Below are positions 1-10,844 of a stretch of DNA of 64,000 nucleotides, piece by piece (position 1 is the first letter of the stretch; every line of letters starts with the position of its first letter). The notes under the pieces are model-generated. The model worked only from the letters and a program-made list of their open reading frames with translations. It was not told the origin of the DNA and made no database searches. Origin of the DNA: Maratus speciosus (lineage: Eukaryota > Arthropoda > Arachnida > Araneae > Salticidae); contig OZ010786.1 in NCBI GenBank assembly GCA_963932465.1, positions 536,861,073 through 536,925,072 of the forward strand. The letters are read 5' to 3'. The position numbers and the translations under genes are program-made.

Positions 1-254
1 ACACCCGGTTTTTCAAGCATAAAAAAGAAGAAATTGTTACAAAACAAACTAATCAATGAAGTCTAATCAATGTTAGAAATCGAACAAATCGTTTTATTTT
101 ATAACAAAATATAATTGAAAGTGAAATTTATACATAAAATAAACTGCATTTTTTTTTCATTTTGTTGTGTTTTATAATGACATCCGCATTGTCCAAACAT
201 ATATATTAATGGTCAGTGTATGCATCAGATCTTTTAATTAATGTAAAAACTTGA

Positions 255-1050
255 TCAGACATGAAGTGGACCAAGTTTTTTAATATATTTTGATCGATTT
301 AATTCCAGAGGAAGATAATCGCAGCTTTTAAATCTGAAATTAGTCCATATTGTTTCCATTTGCGCAAACAGCTCTAACCAGTAGGCCCCATACATTTCCA
401 TTGCTTTTAAAGCAGGACAAACAGATGGCCATAGAATTACATGTAAACAGTTATTAAGAAAACATTCCCAAGTGCTGTTTGCCGTGTGGATGAATGCATT
501 GGCTTTTTGGAACATCCAGAAAGACCCACTAATATTCTGAGCAAATGGCAGCAGGTTTTCGTCAAGTAGATCTTATAGGTTAATACATTCATTCCGACAG
601 AGGGAAACGCAACGTTGATCTTACCATGAAATCCAAACGCAGCCCAAACCATGAGTGAACCTCCACCCTGTTTTCATTTTGAAAAAGTTTCTAGTTTCTT
701 GCGCAGTTCGTGCAATAATAAGAAAAAACGTTCGGGTCATGCAAATTGAATTTTTTTCATCGGAATATATTACTCTTTCGCATTCTGACTTCCAGAACAT
801 GAGATCTTTTGCCCAATCCAGGCGATTCTGCTGATGCATTTTAGTCATACGTGGTTAGTGCTTCCTTTTCTTGTACCTCATCCTCTTAGATCTCATGACT
901 ACTCTGGACAAGGTACTTTTTGCCACCGCTATCTGTGGATCTCCTGAAATTTCACCTAAAGTTTTTCCCATTGCTCATTCTTTTTATAATGGCCCATTTT
1001 TCCCTATCGGACAGCTTTGGTGGACGCCCCGGGAGACTTTTATTCTCCAT
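255..1050 (-). pseudogene. Tc1-like transposase pseudogene, full-length but frameshifted
   Basis: Decayed DDE transposase of the Tc1/mariner superfamily (cut-and-paste at TA). Read on the minus strand, a possible start at 1050 leads into GRPPKLSDREKWAIIKR, a Tc1-type helix-turn-helix segment. A frameshift near 963 moves to the frame holding TLGEISGDPQ and STLSRV. After a stop comes RLDWAKDLMFWKSECERVI followed by YSDEK, which holds the first catalytic Asp (about 767-785). Another frameshift leads to VWAAFGFHGK, and a third frame from about 515 down carries FQKANAFIHTA and the WPS..PALKAME segment. The second catalytic Asp (expected in a Q-D-N-A-P-I-H motif) is replaced, so the protein would be dead even without the frame breaks. 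No clean terminal inverted repeats were found; the 3' end may lie at the left window edge. Assignment to Tc1-like is confident, the exact family is not. Confidence 0.88.
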
Positions 1051-2097
1051 AATACTTTTTTAATCGAAGAAAATTTAATAACTAAATATTACACCTAGAG
1101 ATCTTTTTTTTTTGTTTGTTTGTTTGCGATGGATCTGGCCTATAGTCCTTGATCCTTAAAAGCCGCAATTTAGACTTTCTGAAAACCGCTTAAAGCGCTT
1201 TTACGACCCATACTTCTAGAACTCACATTGCGATCAGGTTTAAAAATTTCCTAATCTGCAAAGTATCTTTATATGCTGAACTTCATTCGTGGCATTCAAT
1301 ATTCCTGTACAGTTTCCATGCTCGTTTAGTGATAATTTCGATCCATTATCATGTCATTTTGCAACACTCTTTTATTAGATAATTATATTTTCAATGAATT
1401 TAAAGTTTGATATTTCGTTTACAGATATGTATAATGTAAAATTACTGTATTTGGCTCGAGAATGGAGTTTTCTGACAATTATTTATGAATTTTTGCCAGG
1501 ATTTCACAAAATTACTATGTACTCATATCATTATGACACCCGGTGTATAAGACCGATTGCTATTGCATTACTTATTGTATTATCTGACTTCGACTAGATA
1601 TTTATTACTATCTAATTGATCATTCTTTAAATATTGTTAAAGTGTGTTAAACATATCCATTAAAATACATTTATTTTGAAAACTCCAAGCTATTGCAATA
1701 ATAGCAATTCTGTTTTGTATACTTATTTCTCGTAGCACCTTTCTAAATTTCAAATAAGTTTTACTTTATTTGTCAAATATTAAATTACGTAAAATGTACG
1801 AATATTGTTCTATTTTAAGTTTTCAACTTTATTTGGAAAATAAGAAAGTTAAATTTCAAAATTAAATTATTATTCCATATAAAACAGTGCACAGAATATA
1901 GGTTTAAGTATGTAACAGTTAGACACTTTTAATAACGAATTATTATGGTTTAATTTATTTAAATGAATGAATATTTTATTGTAAATTATACTTTCTTATA
2001 AGTACTGTACAATCATACCTTTTGATACATATCTCTTAAATTTTATTTACCACCCCAAAAATATCTAAGAAATAAAATATAATATTATTTCTCCGAT
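1051..2097. other. no gene seen; AT-rich with short T/GTTT runs
   Basis: Nothing recognisable beyond a (GTTT)n-like stretch near 1108-1127 and AT-rich filler. Short open frames here have no recognisable motif and AT-rich, chance-like composition. Confidence 0.5.
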
Positions 2098-2400
2098 CGT
2101 TCATTATGAGAATGATTAGCAGTATTATAGTGATCATTGCTCTTTCTGGTTAGCAGAAAATTTACACAAAAGAATAACATATGAAAGGATTTTTCTTTGC
2201 GGATACTTTTGCTTACTCAAACAAGAAAATCCTCCTATTTCGTTTGAGAAACTTTATTTGTTGGATTGGTAGAGGAATTATGGTAAACATTTTTTTTATA
2301 ATAATTCATTGGTATTTTGATGATGTAGAAAGTAAAATGCTCAAAGTTTGGTATAAAGTTCAATACACCATCTATGTATTGGATTATTTAAAATTATGAA
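2098..2400 (+). repeat. dispersed copy of the local ~300-bp repeat
   Basis: Shares an ordered set of landmarks with 4380-6190 and 12690-13540: a block like gtaatgattagttgcag..tgatcattgctctttct, then aaggat.cttttgcttactca, then a TTTAATTGG-like stretch and a block ending near tgtagtggatatt. An isolated, diverged member of the repeat that forms the tandem array downstream. No coding potential recognised. Confidence 0.6.
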
Positions 2401-3074
2401 TGTTTTCAATTTCTAACAAATGATATTCTGACAAACAAAGGAAAAAAAAAAGAAAAAAGAAAGAATAATAAAGAAAGACTTCAACCTCACAACTCTGACT
2501 TACAGAGATTAAAGCATAAAATATTTATGAGTTATTTCTTGATGCGTTAACATGAGCAATCAGCTCCAATTAATTTATAAAATCTGTTTTAGCACTACTT
2601 TAAATGGAGACTGAATTAATAACTTAATGTGAATGATATAATTTTTTTATGATATTTCTAAGCCCCTATCTTTACACTTGCTTATATTAAAATTGTTTTA
2701 CTCTCGAGACGAATCAATATTATCTAACTTAAGAGCTATTGTGAAAATATTTCCACCCAACATTCTATTCAGTGGTGCGTAATGAATTGAAGGGGACTAG
2801 CGATAATTAACAGTTCTGTTATAAGCTATTGTATCGATAAAATTATAAAATTAAGTATACAATATCAAAGTTACCTTAAAGTTAACCATAAAGTTAAGTC
2901 TTTTTAAATCACATTTGTTTCGTTATATCAAACAAACTCTCACATTTTACATTTATATACTTAGAAAATGTTTCAAATGCGTTTTATTGCTATAAAAATA
3001 TAAGGAGTATCATAATTTTTTATGCCGTTATTACGATCTTTTAGAGGTTTAAAAAGAGTAAGATACAGTGGCTT
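2401..3074. other. no gene seen
   Basis: AT-rich sequence with an A/G-rich run near 2443-2466 and no motif, hairpin or coding pattern I can support. Confidence 0.5.
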
Positions 3075-3077
3075 GTA

Positions 3078-3500
3078 TCGGGTGTCCTAAAAAGGACTGA
3101 CTGATTTTTAAATTCAATAACTCACAAACGGTGACAGATATTTAAAAAATTCTTGCAGGAGGCTTATCTATGCTAGGATTTGTGTTTTACCGTGATTCTT
3201 GAATTTAGTTCGAATTACACACAATAGATTGCGCTGCAAGCAATAGCCTATAAATTCAAGCTCTTTTTTTTTTCTCCCATACCAAAAAAGGAGATTAAAA
3301 TGTATTGAATCGGTCAAAACTCGGGCGGAATTTAGTGCGTATTGCTCGAAGCGCCCTCTATTTTTTTGTAATTCAAGCTAAATTCGAGAATCACAGTAAA
3401 AAAATTCCTGACATCATACATAACGCTTCTGAAAGAATTTTTTAAATATCTGTCACCGTTTGCAAGTTATTGAATCAGTCAGTCCTTTTTAGACATCCGG
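3078..3500. mobile_element. palindromic MITE with CAGGGTGTCC-like ends
   Basis: About 420 bp with inverted arms of roughly 135 bp (3081-3218 against 3368-3498). Both arms carry taaaaaggactgactgatt, a block cggtgacagatatttaaaa, and gtgattctNgaatttag. The ends read gggtgtcctaaaaagg and, on the other strand, ggatgtctaaaaagg. The flanks share tatcg, so either a TA or a 5-6 bp target duplication is possible. No transposase inside. The GGGTGTC-type terminus recurs in the elements at 6195, 10314, 17414 and 42362, which points to a mariner/Tc1-type helper. This is inference from termini only. Confidence 0.75.
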
Positions 3501-3509
3501 TATCGTACA

Positions 3510-4379
3510 TAGGAATATGACCTATGGAGAGAAAAGTTAAAGTTATATATAGTTTATTGAAGATATATTAAAAAAAATAAGTGCAGAATTACTTACAATT
3601 TTAATTTATTATAATTGTTAAGCCAAAGGGAAGTTTAATGACTATTTTTCTGTAAATAATCCTTTTTTTAATAATAGCTCCAATATTCAATCTTTTTCTA
3701 ACTAAAAAGAGACTTTCCATATTATTAAAAGAGCAACATTGTTTTCTAAGCATAGTTCAGAAAATATTTTTACCGATCGTTCCTTATTAGTGTTACATTA
3801 TGATTATAGCTTTAAACTTGTGACTGTTGCTCTTTCTTTTATTATATCTTTTTATATATAATTATATTACAGGAATAGGAACAAAAAAAGGTCTTTGCTC
3901 ACTCAGACAAAATAAATAAATAAATAAATAAATAATAAGTAAAATAAAGCTTCCCATTTTTGTTTATTATTCTTTAAATTTCTTTGAAAATCTTTTACAC
4001 GTTTCTAAGAAAAATATATTTTTTTTTTTTTTTTTTTTTTACTCTATTTCAGCTAAAAATAAAGCATAATAAAAAAATAGTTTTACGTTGTTTAAGAACT
4101 TTTACTATGTTTTGTATTTTCTATAATCAAAGTATATAAAGTGAAGTTTAATATTCGTTTAACGAATGATATAATTAAGTAATAATAATACTAAACAATT
4201 AGAAGATTTATACTTAAGTTATACTTATTTACACATAGGAGAATGAAGAGATATTTCACTTGTAAGTGACATTTTAAAAATCGTACCTTCTGACTTACTT
4301 CTGTTACATTTTCTTTACCCTTGTAAAAGAAACGATGTTAGCTACGAACAATCGAAAAAATATCTCCACAGACTGTTCT
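3510..4379. other. no gene seen; T-run and weak repeat similarity
   Basis: Contains a long T run at about 4018-4040, an AAATn stretch near 3911-3934, and a weak match near 3779-3910 to the ~300-bp repeat (tgactgttgctctttctttt, then tctttgctcactcaga). Otherwise unremarkable AT-rich sequence. Confidence 0.45.
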
Positions 4380-5145
4380 TTGTCAGCGAAGCGTAATGAT
4401 TAGTTGCAGACTACTGATCATTGTTCTTTCTTTTAAGCAGTTCTGTGGGTGCTATCACAAGGAAGAAAAAAATATCGAAAGAAATTTCTTTTAAGGATAG
4501 TTTTGCTTACTCATACATCTTTTTTGCGTTTAATTGGTTTCATAAGCTTTGATTTTTTTCTAAAAAGATTTCATTTGTGACAATATTTTTTTATATAGAA
4601 TGTGGAATGTATAGAATGACTGGTATGCTCTATACGAATAATATCTATGTAGAGGATATTTTGAAAGTAAATTTTATAAAATAATATACACATGAAACAT
4701 TTAGTAGAACTTTGATGAAAAAAAAAAAAAAAATGTCAAACGGAATTTGTTTTAAGTGTACTTTTGCTTACTCATATAAGTAAATCCTATCTCTTTTTTT
4801 GTTGTTGTTTAACTGGTTTCATGAGCTTGGATTTTTTTTTCTCATAAATGACAATATTTTGTTTTTCGATATTGAAAGTGGAATGTAAAATGTTTGGAAT
4901 GAATTGTTTTGAAATGTTATTTGAAATGTTCATATGAAGATTATCTATGTAATGGATATTTTGAAAAATAAATTTATAAAATGACGTAAAATTTATAAAA
5001 TGTCAAATAAAAAATATAAATATGAAACATTTAATATAATTTTGATGGAAAGAGAATGTCAAAAAAATTTCTTTTAAGGATACTTTTGCTTACTCATACA
5101 AGTAAAATCTATATTTTGAGAATTTAATTAGTTTCATAAGCTTTG

Positions 5146-5179
<34 letters not shown>

Positions 5180-6194
5180 ATACTAACAATATTTGTGCAA
5201 TGCAGAAAGTGGAATGTAATATGACTGGTATGTTGTATGTTAATATTATCTATATAGTAAATATTTTGGAAGTTAAATTTGTAAAATAACAAATAAAAAA
5301 TATAATCAAGAAAATTTTATTAAAAATTTCATGGAGAAATAAATATCGAAAGAAAAGTCTTTTAAGGGTACTTTTGCTTATTCATAAAAGTAAAACCCAA
5401 CTTTTCTGCGTTTAATTGGTTCCATAATTGGTTCCATAGCTTTGAATTTTATCTAAAAAAATATTTAATTAATGGCAATATTTCTGCGATGTAGAATGTG
5501 GAATGTAAAATAACTGGTATGTTGTATATCTCTATTATTTGTGTAGTGCATGTTTTGAACGTAAAAATTTATAAAATGGTGAATAAAAAGATATAACCAT
5601 GAAAGATTTAATATAAATATCATGTAAACAAAATGTTTAAAAAAAAAAATCTTTTAAGGATATTTTGGCTTACTCATACAAGTAAAAACTATTATAGCGT
5701 TTGCTTTCATAAACTTTGATTTTTTTTTCATTGTTGAAAATATTTTTATGATATTTTTCCAATATAGAGAGTGAAATGTAAAGTGGCTAGTATGTTATAC
5801 ATGAATATTATTTATGTAGTGGATATTTTGAAAGCAAAATTTATAAAACGATAAATGAAAAAAAGAAACGTTTTATAAGAAATATGTTTCATTTATTTAG
5901 ATACAATTTGTGTAAAATTATTTATTTGTATTATTAATTAAAATATATTTTATAGAATTAAAAAAAGTTATTTCATAGAAATTTAACGGAAAAAATGTCA
6001 AAAGAGATTTCTTTTATGGGAAATTTTACTTACTCATACATTTAGCTATAGTAGGACATATCTTTTGTTTGCGTTTAAGTGCTTTTATAAGCTTTGATTT
6101 TTTTTTCATTAATGACAATATTATTACGACATTTTTTCGATATAGAAATTGGAATGTAGAATTAAGGGTATGTTGTATATTAATATTATATATA
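4380..6194 (+). repeat. tandem array of six diverged ~300-bp repeat units
   Basis: The landmark ttttgcttactcatac, or a close variant, recurs at 4501, 4762, 5084, 5372, 5663 and 6024, giving spacings of 261, 322, 288, 291 and 361 bp. Each is followed in the same order by a gcgtttaattggtttcataag-like block, gctttgattttt, gacaatatt, agtggaatgtaa, tggtatgttgtat, tgtagtggatattttgaaag and catgaaacatttaat. Units differ by homopolymer expansions, including a 29-A run at 5148-5176. The sixth unit is split by the element at 6195-8192 and resumes at 8193. No unit encodes a recognisable protein. Whether this is an amplified element fragment or a satellite is not decidable here. Confidence 0.85.
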
Positions 6195-7770
6195 CATGGT
6201 TTCCACTCTCAACAGTGTCAAATGATTTTTTTCTGATCCGTTAGTCCTAGACACGTAGTTCTAATTACAAAAATGTTTTAAATAATATTTTTAAATCGAC
6301 TTTGGTCAAGAAAAATATTTATTGAAAAATTACGAAATTTATTTTTTTATACGGTTCCCCGGTCCTAAAAGTGATGTTTAGTAAAAATTTCCTGTTACAC
6401 TAAAAATGAAGACAAAAAAATGCCCTGTTCATCTAACTTTAAAATTGACCGAGTTATGAAACTTTGAAATTCATGACTCATACCACTTTTCTGCACCTGA
6501 ATAGAGATGAGTTTGACCGTGCTTCGATTAGTCGTATTCAAAGTGCTTAAAGTATTCGAAGGAATTATTTCAAGTGCATCTCCGCTTTGAAAGAACTTGT
6601 ACATACAAGTATTACGATATAGTTAACTGTTATTAATTTTTATGTTCTTTAAAATAATTGTACTTTAACATATTTCATTTCGTAATGATTTGAAGCGGTT
6701 TCTTTTCATGATTTCTTTTAACAAATATTATGTTATTTTAAAAGCTTTTACTTAACTTGAAACAATGATATGTATATCTTTCCAGTTCAAAATTTGTACT
6801 CTAACTTTAATTTAAAAAAAAAAAAAATCCGATCGAGGTTAAATATTACTTACTGACGTAAATCTGATGACAATGACGTATTGCGATTTTCATTGCCTAC
6901 TGTTTATAATTATTTTACAGAGTATCACGAAACGATTACGATAGATTGCCAACAACAAGTTTATGAAAAAGTTTAAGTTTAGATAAACACAAATTTGCGA
7001 TGGTTGTGCTTTTAACTTTTAAAATTGATGTTTGTTTATTTTTTAGCGCCGAATCCGAAAATTGCTTTCCTTTTTAACCATCATGTCAGGATATTTCGCA
7101 AATCGTAAATGTCAAAGTTAAAAAATAGTAAAAATTTGATGCTATAAGATAATGGAGGTAATGGTTGTGTTTTTTAACTTTTGGTAATTGATTTTTATGT
7201 ACTTTTAGCGATTTATCCGAAGGCGGTCTTCATTTTTAAACAAAACGTTTGACATTTTCGACAATCGTAAATTTCAGTGTTTAAAAATAGAGAAAATCTG
7301 ATACTATAAAATAGGTATAAAACTTCTTTTATTCAATTTAATTATATTTAATTTTTATAATATTTCGATTTTTTTGTCTTATAATCGGATTCTTACAGCT
7401 AAGTAGCTCAGGGATCCGATGAGGTAGTGGTGTGGGACGGTCAATTTGAAATTTAAGATTTGCCAAAAATCCTGATGTGATGGTAAAAAACGAAAGTCAT
7501 TTTCCTATTCAACGCTACAAAATATATAACACTCAATTATCAAAAGCTAAAAAACATAACACAACTCAAATCTTTCAGCCTAGTGTAATCTAATAGAATT
7601 TTAAAATATGCATAATTTTGTAAAGAGTTAAGGCTGTTGCTTTTCACCACTATATTTAAGGAAAATTTTGATATTTTTTCCTCTTATGTGTTTAGTATAA
7701 GCTGTATATTTTGCATTAATACTTCAGAATGATTTTATATTTCAAATTTATATTGCAATGTTAATTTTAG

Positions 7771-7824
<54 letters not shown>

Positions 7825-8192
7825 TTAATATATCTGACGATTATTTATATTTCTACTAAATTTGTAAATGGCCCCTATTTCTTACCAAAAAACACGCTCT
7901 AACATTAAACAGCTATTACTCGGTCAGTTCTAATCGTACAATGATGGGACTTTTTTTTGTCTTACTTTTGAGTGTAATAGGAAAATTTTACCAAATATAA
8001 CTTATAGGACTTGGGGACCGTATAAAATTTTAATTTCTTATTTTTTTAAGAAATCATTTTATTGACCAAAATTTCTTTTAAAATACTTCATTACCTCATT
8101 TAAAACATTTAAAAAAAAAAAATTGTAACTATACGTCTACGACTAACAGTTTAGAGATTAGCCATTGGACACCGTTGAGAGTGGACACCCTG
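6195..8192. mobile_element. 2.0-kb long-TIR element, TA target, no transposase
   Basis: Ends read catggtttccactctcaac (6195) and gttgagagtggacaccctg (to 8192), flanked by TA at 6193-6194 and 8193-8194. The inverted arms are about 270-280 bp (6195-6462 against 7912-8192) and share blocks such as tacggt-ccc, gacaaaaaaa and gaccgagt. TA duplication and the CAGGGTGTCCA-type end indicate a Tc1/mariner-type non-autonomous element. The host repeat resumes exactly at 8193, so neighbouring repeat copies show the empty site. The interior has two direct repeats plus an inverted copy (separate entry) and a (TA)n run at 7775-7819. I found no transposase motif. Confidence 0.85.
7001..7566. repeat. internal direct (2x ~160 bp) and inverted repeats
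   Basis: Inside the long-TIR element. Units at about 7001-7161 and 7162-7315 share tggttgtg, a tttttaacttt block, tttagcg, gacattttcg/ggatatttcg plus caaatcgtaaat, and tactataa/gctataa. A third copy lies inverted at about 7437-7566 (on the minus strand: gttgtgttatgttttttag, then cattttcc). The ordered match over more than 100 bp rules out chance AT similarity. Confidence 0.7.
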
Positions 8193-8290
8193 TATGGTGG
8201 ATATTATGAAAATCAAATTTATGAAATGAGAAATGATAAAAATGTAAACATGAAACGATTAATAAGAATTTGATGGAAAGATATTTTTAA
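8193..8290 (+). repeat. continuation of interrupted ~300-bp repeat unit
   Basis: Reads ggtggatattatgaaaatc, then aaatttatgaaatgag, then aacatgaaacgattaataag: the expected second half of the unit interrupted at 6194. Confidence 0.75.
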
Positions 8291-9006
8291 AGATTGTAGT
8301 GTAAGTTCCTGTTTACACTCTTATGAGGCTAGAATATCGTAGAATTAGTTCGAAGCTTTGCGTGATATCGTGCTGTCTCGATTTCTATCATTTGTACGTG
8401 AATGAGCGAATAATTCTGTCATTCCTTTAAATTTCGCAGACTGTGTCTTAACATCCAGGAATTTGATTAAAGATTGTATCATAGGTTCCTGTCTACACCC
8501 TTATGAGACAAGGATGTGGCTGAATTAGTTTGGAGCTTTGCGTCCGATCGTGGTGTCCTGATTTCTATCATTTGTGCGTAAATCAGCTACCAATTTAGTC
8601 ATTTCTTTAAATTTCGCAGGGCGTATATTAATATCCAGGAATTTGATATTAGATTGTAGCATAAGTTCCTGTCTACATTCTAATTAGAATTTTATATGAT
8701 AGATTTGAGATTTGAGTTTTGCGTGTAATCGGTGTGTCAGGATTTGTATCATTTGTGCATGAATGGGCTACTTATTTTGGTATTTCATTAAATTTGGCTA
8801 CTTGTGTCTTAATATACAGGAATTTGATTAGAGATTGTAGCATAGGTTCATGTCTACTATCTTATGAGGCTAGAATATGGTAGAATTAGTTTACATCTTT
8901 GCGTGCGATCGTGGTGTCCTGATTTCTATCATTTGTGCGTGAATGAGCTACCAATTTTGTCATTTCATTAGCTTTCGAGAGTACATATTAATATCCAGGA
9001 ATTTAC
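8291..9006 (+). repeat. 4 x ~180-bp tandem repeat
   Basis: Units begin at agattgta.. in positions 8291, 8471, 8651 and 8832 (periods 180, 180, 181). Each contains cataggttcctgtctaca, tagaattagtt, ctttgcgtgcgatcgtggt, ttctatcatttgtgcgtga, and ends with atatccaggaatttgatt. Copies differ by scattered substitutions. Minisatellite or satellite fragment with no coding potential. The unit is far too long, and spacers are absent, for a CRISPR-like array. Confidence 0.92.
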
Positions 9007-9300
9007 TTTTCAGGTATATTTTGTGCAATTACATGATAATTAGGTATCTATAAAAATATGTATGCTAATCACTTATAATTAAAGTAAGCTAAATAATGCT
9101 ATAGAAGTGATATAATATCTTTATTTAGATTAACGCCCTTTTCATTGCACAAACGGCGACATTTTCAAAATCATTCATGATAGAAATATTTTTTCAAACA
9201 AATTTTATAAGCAATATCTTAGCAAATAATGTCATGAGACTTCATGCATAATGAAATCCCGTGCAAACATAAAATAAAATGAAATCGGATATTTGAGAGT

Positions 9301-9545
9301 CAGTGGCGTGGCGTGAAAAATTTCGGTGGTCATCGCAATTATTTAAGTTTGTGGTGAAAAATTATTAACTCTAAAATTCAATGGTTGAATGTTCAAAAAA
9401 GAAACTTTAAATCTTACCTTCACTTATACATGAACTCCAAATGTTCTGCTAAAACTGGATCGTAGAGTTTTAAAAGCTTATTAAGAGTTTTAAAATATTG
9501 CTTGGTCATCGCCGCATCCAGCGATGACCGGACGCCACGCCACTG
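9301..9545. mobile_element. hAT-type MITE with perfect 8-bp target duplication
   Basis: A 245-bp element with 14-bp terminal inverted repeats CAGTGGCGTGGCGT / ACGCCACGCCACTG. It is flanked by an identical 8-bp direct repeat, ttgagagt, at 9293-9300 and 9546-9553. The 8-bp duplication together with CAGTGGCG ends is the signature of hAT transposition (established knowledge). No coding capacity for a transposase. Subterminal pieces ggtcatcgc (9330-9338 and again near 9505) may be transposase-binding repeats. Confidence 0.93.
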
Positions 9546-9553
9546 TTGAGAGT

Positions 9554-10313
9554 GTGGATTATTTTTTACTATTGTTACTGAAACAGCATAGCATCTCTTT
9601 CCAAATTTTAAGTAATTCAATTGACACTGAATTATTGCACATATTTTCGTTGCGTAAAAATATCTCTATTGATTCCTTTATAATGGATGATGAATAAAAT
9701 CTTGATGGATAAAATATTCTGCTATTTTTTAAATCGATCTGTAATGGTTCTATACTGGTTAAAGCTTTGGTTCTCTTGGTGTATGTTGTATATGTAAATT
9801 GGGTATCTGTTGTTTTTTAGTTGCGAAATGTAGTGCAGTAGGAGTTAGATTATGTGGATTATCCTCACATCTCGCATTTTCTTGTAAGGTAGAATAGATT
9901 TGAACATCCGCAATTCTTCCACGTGCCAGTATAACAGGAAACGTTTTCTGATGAGCTATTTTCGGGGATAAACCTACTTTTATGACTTCGTTATCGAGGT
10001 AAGGAGTTTAAATTAGACAATTATAAAGAATGAGCATCGGAATTCAGGGGTTCTCTTGATAATGCTATTACAGTATATGAAAGTGTCATTTTATATTGCT
10101 AAATACAGTACTACAAGTGATCTTTTTTTGTAATCTGAAATGAATTTTTATTTTTTTCAGGCAACAGTTCACCGTAGCCATTTTGTTTTTGTTTTACTAG
10201 CGTTTCAATTTAGGAAGTATCTTTGGGGAGGATAATTCTAGTTTTACACTAAAAGAAAAATTATTGTGAATTTTCAGTCTATAGTTTTCTAGGTGATGAA
10301 ACAATATAATATA
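9554..10313. other. no gene seen
   Basis: AT-rich sequence without recognisable coding, hairpin or repeat structure. Confidence 0.5.
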
Positions 10314-10844
10314 AAGGGTGTCCATTAAAAGGTGGGATTAGTTCGGCAATTTCGTATGTTAAGAACTTCCGAAATATTGAATGAAATTAATTAGTTGAAA
10401 GTTACTCTAGTAGTAATATTGCCGAAGTTTATTCATAGATGGCGTAGGTGTAATAACTGATGCTATCGGAGCGGAGGTATTATTCAATGGCCACTACGAT
10501 AAAAAATCTTTCACCGGTTGATTTCGGTGTATTTGGTTTTGTAAAGGATCAAGTGTACACGCCGTCGCTTTCTGCATATATTCCTGAACTGAAATCGAGA
10601 ATATGCATTGCAATTAATTTGATCGACTAAAATATCCCGACAAATCTGTGGCAAGGAATGATTTACCGATAAGACATTTGTAGAGTCACAAAATGAAGTT
10701 ACATAGAACATTTGTAATAATGGTAAACTTGATCTATGTTTCTATCTTACAACAATATATACTGATTTTTTTTTCTGTCAATTTCATTCAATAAACCATT
10801 TTTTTTTTTTTTTTTTACCTGAATAATTTGAGAGACATCATGTA
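10314..10844 (+). mobile_element. internally deleted mariner-like element
   Basis: Left end is gggtgtccattaaaaggtgg after TA-rich sequence. The right end, read on the other strand near 10844, is tacatgatgtctctcaaatt. Left-end interior matches the element at 17414 closely (caatttcgtatgttaagaac and following), showing that both derive from one family. The middle retains the 3' part of a transposase reading frame (separate entry). A 17-18 T run precedes the right end. Boundaries are good to a few bases only. Confidence 0.7.
10511..10694 (+). pseudogene. mariner-like transposase C-terminal fragment
   Basis: Plus-strand frame starting at 10511 reads SPVDFGVFGFVKDQVY, then PELKSRI, then LWQGMIYR. 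It matches the C-terminal DDE/D segment of mariner-like transposases (typically PLDFFLWGYVKD..VY, then LPELKARI). Two in-frame stops, before NIPTN and after MIYR, interrupt it. The catalytic N-terminal two-thirds is missing. Related to, but clearly different from, the copies at 42479-43017. Confidence 0.8.

Noticed and set aside
871..1098. Plus-strand frame opposite the Tc1-like remnant
   Set aside because: Antisense shadow: the minus strand carries the helix-turn-helix motif GRPPKLSDREKWAII.
8291..9006. CRISPR-like array
   Set aside because: 180-bp contiguous units with no unique spacers, in clearly eukaryotic DNA.
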